Origin: an uncultured Eubacterium sp.
Lineage (GTDB): Bacteria; Bacillota; Clostridia; Lachnospirales; Lachnospiraceae
Assembly (NCBI GenBank): GCA_900548465.1
Contig: URKY01000069.1
Span: 1-8,912 of the forward strand
Direction of reading: 5' to 3'
Length of the DNA stretch: 8,912 nt
Within the stretch, counting starts at the first letter, position 1. The number at the start of each line of letters is the position of its first letter. Position numbers and translations under genes: made by a program. Below, piece by piece: positions 5,534 to 8,912 of the stretch. The notes below the pieces were generated by a model, which saw nothing but the letters and a program-made list of their open reading frames with translations, was not told where the DNA came from and did not search any database.

Positions 5534-5762
5534 CTAGTTTATGAAAGAAGCTATCATCTGCTTCAGTGCCTCTTTTTTTCTTGCTCTTCCTTCAAAAGCT
5601 TCTTGTTGAGTATCCCAAAGTTCTGCTGATTTCTTGTCTTCACTGACGCTATTCATCCATAAAAGATTTCCCAGCAGTATCGCCAATATGACAGTTATTA
5701 TTCCTAATATCAGATTTTTCTGGGAACTACTGCGGTACCCCCTCCCATTTATTATGACTCAT
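5534..5762 (-). pseudogene. Small single-pass membrane ORF, frameshifted in a G run
   Basis: Starting from ATG at 5762 the frame reads MSHNKWEG and then, because of five G residues (5738-5742), hits a stop at 5727-5729. Skipping one G gives a coherent 75-residue protein ending at 5534-5536. It has a short polar N-terminus with YRSSSQK, one membrane helix at about 16-36 (LILGIITVILAILLGNLL), then a charged helical tail rich in Glu, Lys and Gln (SEDKKSAELWDTQQEAFEGR). I do not recognise it; it resembles the membrane anchor that precedes larger extracellular domains in some polysaccharide loci, so it may be a remnant. A weak AAAGGG lies about 11 nt before the ATG. It follows the LicC-like gene by 28 nt in the same direction. 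Either a pseudogene, a sequencing error, or a slippage-controlled gene. Confidence 0.5.
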
Positions 5763-5790
5763 ATTTTAGATGCCCTTTCCCACTGAATGA

Positions 5791-6537
5791 TTACAAATTT
5801 TCATTAAATTGTTTTCTAGCTCTTTCTAAGTCATCAGCATCATCAATTTCACACCACATGTTCTCTGGAACTTCAACTATACGTGCATCGCATTCTCTAT
5901 AATATAACAAACTTCCTAGCACCTTCTCGTAATAGCTATTTTCTCCCATGTTCTTAACATACCACTTAATTAACGGCATATATTTCTTTTCGACGAAATC
6001 ACGGCTAAATTTATACATATTAACTGTTTTTCGAGTATTGGTATAATCAAACTCCATTCCTTGCCATTTACCTAATATAAGTGCCTTTGCAACGTCACCT
6101 TCTACTTCTATGACTGTACCATCCATGGTATCTTTATTAAATGGTGATACTAAAATAGAGCATTCTCCTTTTCCCGCCTTTAATGCTTCTAGCATTTCTT
6201 TATGATAAAAGATATCACATTCCAGCATTAACATATCTTCATCACAAAAATCTATTGCCTTATATAACGAAACAATATTGTTTGTCTCCAAATACCGCTT
6301 GTTCTCATAGTACTTGATTGGAATACCTCTCCATTCCATACCGATATGCGATTTAATATAATCTGCCATATGTCCAACTACGATACCTATCTCTGAAATA
6401 TCACCAATACTGTATAAATTATTTAATGCGTTTTCAAGCAATGGCGTTCCATTTACTTCTACCATAGATTTTGGAATTGTATTTGTAATTGGACGAAGTC
6501 TTTTTCCATACCCTGCTGCCAAAATTAATGCTTTCAT
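5791..6537 (-). CDS. LicC-like sugar/phosphocholine-type nucleotidyltransferase
   Basis: 248 residues from ATG 6537. The N-terminal signature MKALILAAGYGKRLRP..T..IPKSMVEVNGTPLLE is that of NTP-transferase (GT-A-like) nucleotidyltransferases: the glycine-rich loop binds NTP and Lys23 is the conserved PK lysine. Asp108 in LMLECDIFY and Asp232 in CEIDDADDLERA are the expected metal ligands. The small size and the terminal E-IDD-DL motif fit LicC and related CTP:phosphocholine or CTP:phospho-amino-acid cytidylyltransferases better than larger sugar-1-phosphate enzymes. It would activate a small phosphorylated head group as a CDP derivative. A GTG at 6552 extends the frame by five codons, but AGGTG (6545-6549) is 7 nt from the ATG at 6537 and overlaps that GTG region, so 6537 is preferred. 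The gene follows the DUF1015 gene by 11 nt, indicating translational coupling. Exact substrate unknown. Confidence 0.8.
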   Translation of the reverse strand: MKALILAAGYGKRLRPITNTIPKSMVEVNGTPLLENALNNLYSIGDISEIGIVVGHMADYIKSHIGMEWRGIPIKYYENKRYLETNNIVSLYKAIDFCDEDMLMLECDIFYHKEMLEALKAGKGECSILVSPFNKDTMDGTVIEVEGDVAKALILGKWQGMEFDYTNTRKTVNMYKFSRDFVEKKYMPLIKWYVKNMGENSYYEKVLGSLLYYRECDARIVEVPENMWCEIDDADDLERARKQFNENL

Positions 6538-6544
6538 CTTATTA

Positions 6545-6549
6545 CACCT
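6545..6549 (-). promoter_or_regulatory. Ribosome binding site that decides the LicC-like start
   Basis: AGGTG on the minus strand, overlapping the stop codon of the preceding gene and 7 nt from the ATG at 6537. The alternative GTG start at 6552 would lie upstream of this site and has no comparable motif. Confidence 0.6.
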
Positions 6550-7775
6550 CACATAATTTTTCTTGATTCCATATAATATCGTTTTTCTTGAGCATGCCCC
6601 ATAGAAAATGTTTTCCGTGGCAATGCACCGTCTTTAATAATTCCTTGAAATAAACTTTTTTTATCAATTGCATATAAAAGGAAACCTATCGTATCAGAAT
6701 TATTGCTCAACTGTTTCAAAACACTATCGTCGTGAATATAATCCACAAGAATACTGCTATTATTTACATAGTCATCCAAAAAATTTTGCAAAATTCCTAC
6801 AGTAAGTTCACCGAGACGTTCATCTAAATACAACGTACCGCAATCATCCTGCGCATAGTATTCAATCTTATGTTTGCTGTATTCTACACATATTTGTTCA
6901 CGCATATTTTTTAATAAATTTTGTACGTCTACATATTTTAGCAATCTATGAATTGGTTCAAATTTCTGTGCTTCATCCTGCAAATTTTCTAATTCAACTA
7001 ACGCATATCTTGCTTTTATCTGTGAGCCAAATTCTTCTTTGCGCAATTCATAACACTTTTTCGCAGCAGCCAGTGAATGGTTTCCATCGCCAACAGCAAA
7101 GAACATTGCATCTTCATCTAAATTCTGATACTTTTTCTCTGTTTCTTGTAAATATTTTTCTAAAGCATTATCAAATAAAGAAACAGCTTCTCCCTGAACT
7201 AATCGTCCTGTAATATGGCCCCCGTCTTGCATCAGATTAAAATCATATAACACTGGCAATTTGTCTTTTATTGTTTCAATTGATTCTAATAATTGATGCT
7301 CTGGATCATCACATAAAAGCAATATATGCGGCAGCTCCAGCGGCGCATTTTCTCGAATTTTCACTCTTGGTGGGAGGCGATCTACAACAGTTTTTTCTGT
7401 TGCCCGAATCCCTGTATTTGCTGTTGGTGTATAATCATAATCTTCCAAATCTATTACACCGACAATTCCCTTGCGAATAACGCCATTGTTTAATTCTCTT
7501 TCCACATAAACATATGAATTTTCATAAACATTAAAAATACCCTTCTGCAAATATTCTTCCATTGTTCTATTTATTTCAACAATTCTATCAGAATCATTTA
7601 TTGATAATTCTGCTTCTGGTAAAATCAAATGATATGAAGACACATCGTCCCCTACAAGTTTTTTCACCTGTTCCCAATATTCTGGCTGTGATGTAAATTG
7701 ATCACAAGCAACAACAGCCCATTTACTATAGCTATCTAATGCCGGTAACAAAATATCTGCCTTATTAAATATCAT
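6549..7775 (-). CDS. DUF1015 family protein
   Basis: 408 residues, a full-length DUF1015 (COG4198) protein. Recognisable blocks are KWAVVACDQFTSQPEYW near the N-terminus, EKTVVDRLPPRVKIRENAPL and ELPHILLL at about 127-154, the family signature VGDGNHSLAAAK at about 228-239, and LPRKTFSMGHAQEKRYYMESR at the C-terminus. It is cytosolic with no membrane segment. The biochemical role of the family is not settled. The DGNHS motif recalls the DG-x-[HR] motif of ParB-like NTP-binding proteins, a fold that includes free-serine kinases such as SerK; I recall DUF1015 genes next to serine-biosynthesis genes in clostridia, but cannot verify this here. In this operon it lies between two cytidylyltransferases, so a role in making a phosphorylated small molecule is an attractive guess. 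The start has GGGG (7784-7787) 8 nt upstream, with 23 nt to the preceding stop. Confidence 0.85.
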   Translation of the reverse strand: MIFNKADILLPALDSYSKWAVVACDQFTSQPEYWEQVKKLVGDDVSSYHLILPEAELSINDSDRIVEINRTMEEYLQKGIFNVYENSYVYVERELNNGVIRKGIVGVIDLEDYDYTPTANTGIRATEKTVVDRLPPRVKIRENAPLELPHILLLCDDPEHQLLESIETIKDKLPVLYDFNLMQDGGHITGRLVQGEAVSLFDNALEKYLQETEKKYQNLDEDAMFFAVGDGNHSLAAAKKCYELRKEEFGSQIKARYALVELENLQDEAQKFEPIHRLLKYVDVQNLLKNMREQICVEYSKHKIEYYAQDDCGTLYLDERLGELTVGILQNFLDDYVNNSSILVDYIHDDSVLKQLSNNSDTIGFLLYAIDKKSLFQGIIKDGALPRKTFSMGHAQEKRYYMESRKIM

Positions 7776-7798
7776 CCTATTATCCCCACTTATTATTT

Positions 7799-8230
7799 TT
7801 ACTTCTCAGTTTCTATCCTTTTCTTAATATCAGTAGTACTGATGCCTTTTGTATATGATAAATACTCAATTGATGCCCCATATTCTGCAAACTGCTTCTC
7901 TGTCCGCAAGTATCTCGCAGAGCCTTTCCAGTCATCTCCCGAAAACAAAACATCAAATTTGAATTTTTTCAACGCAAGCATCTTATCATCGGTTTCTTCA
8001 ATTGTTACCAATTCCGCATAATCAACAACTTTCAATGCATTGAGGATTCGTACTCGCTGATTTTCTGGATATACAGGTTGCTTCTTTTTGATATCTGTCA
8101 CATACTTATCATCACAAACACCAACAATAAGAATATCACACATCTCCTTGCATCTTTCTAAAAGATTCAAGTGTCCAACATGAAACAAATCAAAAACACC
8201 ACACGTATAACCAATATGATACTTTTTCAT
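7799..8230 (-). CDS. TagD/GCT-like cytidylyltransferase
   Basis: 143 residues, close to the usual 130-145 of glycerol-3-phosphate cytidylyltransferase-type enzymes. The nucleotidyltransferase motif GVFDLFHVGH (11-20) contains HVGH, which contacts the CTP phosphates; NQRVRILNAL (57-66) and KGISTTDIKKRI (128-139) are the second signature, with ISTT typical of TagD and related cytidylyltransferases. DVLFSGDDWKG (93-103) lies between them. It transfers CMP from CTP to a small phosphorylated alcohol or amine such as glycerol-3-phosphate; the exact substrate cannot be read from sequence. A strong binding site (GGAGG, 8239-8243) lies 8 nt from ATG; the preceding stop is 47 nt upstream. Presence of a second, unrelated-fold cytidylyltransferase in the same operon is unusual. 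Confidence 0.82.
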   Translation of the reverse strand: MKKYHIGYTCGVFDLFHVGHLNLLERCKEMCDILIVGVCDDKYVTDIKKKQPVYPENQRVRILNALKVVDYAELVTIEETDDKMLALKKFKFDVLFSGDDWKGSARYLRTEKQFAEYGASIEYLSYTKGISTTDIKKRIETEK

Positions 8231-8277
8231 TTACATATCCTCCCTCATAATAAATCCCATAAAAATTCTGCGCATTT

Positions 8278-8829
8278 TCAATCACCATAAAACGCAAAAT
8301 TAATATTTCTAAACAATGACGGTGCAATTGCTCTAACTCCACCAAACCCTATTGCAACCTCCGATAATCTCGCCATGCCAGAATCATTATCTCCATCTCC
8401 AATTGCAACCATTGGCTGTACAAATTGTTTGACAATCCGTTCTTTATCAGCAACACTTATAACCTTTGAAATACGATTGTTTACCACTTCTGCTTTGGAA
8501 CAATAACAATGATTTTCTATTCCAATTTTTTTCATTAATCTGCTAATCCAAACATCTAAATTTCCTGTAACAACATAATATCTTTCTCTATTTTCTTTTA
8601 TAAACTCTACAATATTTGAATTCAGTGGAATATCAGAAACTATATCATTAACTTCACTAACCGGAATATCACTTAATATCTCTACTCTTCTTAAAAAAGA
8701 AGTGCGAAAAGGAATTTCACCACGCATTGTTGCTTCTGTTAAATTTCTCATTTCTGCATTTCTATTAATTTTTTGTGCAATCGTTGGTAACACTTCTTCC
8801 TTGGTAATTGTTGAATCCATATCAAACAA
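8278..8829 (-). CDS. SerB-like HAD phosphatase, start codon uncertain
   Basis: At least 184 codons with all HAD motifs in order: FDMDSTIT at the very N-terminus (first Asp the nucleophile, second the acid/base), VVTGN at about 86-90 (motif II Thr), Lys129 in VADKERIV, and IGDGDNDSGMARL at 143-155 (metal-binding Asps). The DMDST signature and motif IV resemble phosphoserine phosphatase SerB and other HAD-IB enzymes. The C-terminus is slightly short for SerB. The start is a problem: the only canonical start that keeps the catalytic Asp is TTG at 8829, two codons before it, and it lacks a well-spaced binding site. A good site, AAGGGAG (8857-8863), is instead 9 nt from an in-frame ATA at 8847, which would add six residues (SEYIFL before FDMDST). 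An in-frame stop lies at 8881-8883. It likely dephosphorylates a small phospho-compound in the operon's pathway. Confidence 0.72.
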   Translation of the reverse strand: MFDMDSTITKEEVLPTIAQKINRNAEMRNLTEATMRGEIPFRTSFLRRVEILSDIPVSEVNDIVSDIPLNSNIVEFIKENRERYYVVTGNLDVWISRLMKKIGIENHCYCSKAEVVNNRISKVISVADKERIVKQFVQPMVAIGDGDNDSGMARLSEVAIGFGGVRAIAPSLFRNINFAFYGD

Positions 8830-8856
8830 AAATATATACTCTGATATTAATCTCTT

Positions 8857-8863
8857 CTCCCTT
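8857..8863 (-). promoter_or_regulatory. Ribosome binding site upstream of the HAD phosphatase
   Basis: AAGGGAG on the minus strand. It is well placed for a start near 8847-8850, where the in-frame codons are TTA and ATA, but is about 27 nt from the TTG at 8829. Confidence 0.45.
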
Positions 8864-8912
8864 GTAACATATGTACGAAATCATTTTATAAATTTAGCAA
8901 TTTAGCCAATTG

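Noticed and set aside
5547..5580. Hairpin GAAGC...GCTTC followed by a T run as a terminator for the IS630 transposase
   Set aside because: The stem is only five pairs and is separated from the T run by several bases, and it lies in the coding sequence of the small membrane ORF, so it is not a convincing terminator.

Overview
The window looks like an accessory segment of a low-GC Firmicute chromosome, most plausibly a gut clostridium of the Lachnospiraceae type. Evidence is the AT-rich coding sequence, strong GGAGG-type ribosome binding sites, and the mix of IS66, IS982, IS630 and IS1634-like elements. This placement is inference from style, not from a marker gene. All non-transposon genes lie on the minus strand, so the biological order runs from high to low coordinates.

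Right part (about 8850 to 5534): a tight minus-strand operon that appears to make an activated head group for a surface glycan or teichoic-type polymer. It encodes a SerB-like HAD phosphatase, a TagD/GCT-like cytidylyltransferase, a DUF1015 protein, and a LicC-like nucleotidyltransferase. It ends with a small single-pass membrane ORF that carries a one-base frameshift in a G run. The substrates are not determinable from sequence alone; a phosphoserine or amino-alcohol phosphate link is a hypothesis.

Middle (3155 to 5521): two apparently intact insertion sequences side by side. An IS982-family element (3162-4272) is flanked by a 7-bp target duplication. An IS630-family element (4280-5519) is flanked by TA and uses the last two bases of that same duplication. 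Removing both reconstructs one continuous sequence in which the small ORF would lie 88 nt upstream of the next gene pair.

Left part (3085 to 517): a two-gene unit encodes a nucleoside-deoxyribosyltransferase/TIR-like (DRHyd-type) protein with a coiled C-terminus and a four-helix membrane protein. This is the best candidate for an undescribed immune module: an enzyme that may process or signal with nucleotides, paired with a membrane effector. It is bounded by IS982 on one side and by the end of a truncated IS66 element on the other. Beyond that is a HEPN-domain gene resembling AbiU2, bracketed by an imperfect 26-bp direct repeat.

Positions 1-516 are decayed transposon sequence: an IS1634-like transposase fragment running off the left edge and an unrecognised broken coding remnant. 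The left part therefore reads as a small IS-rich defence island next to a glycan-modification operon.
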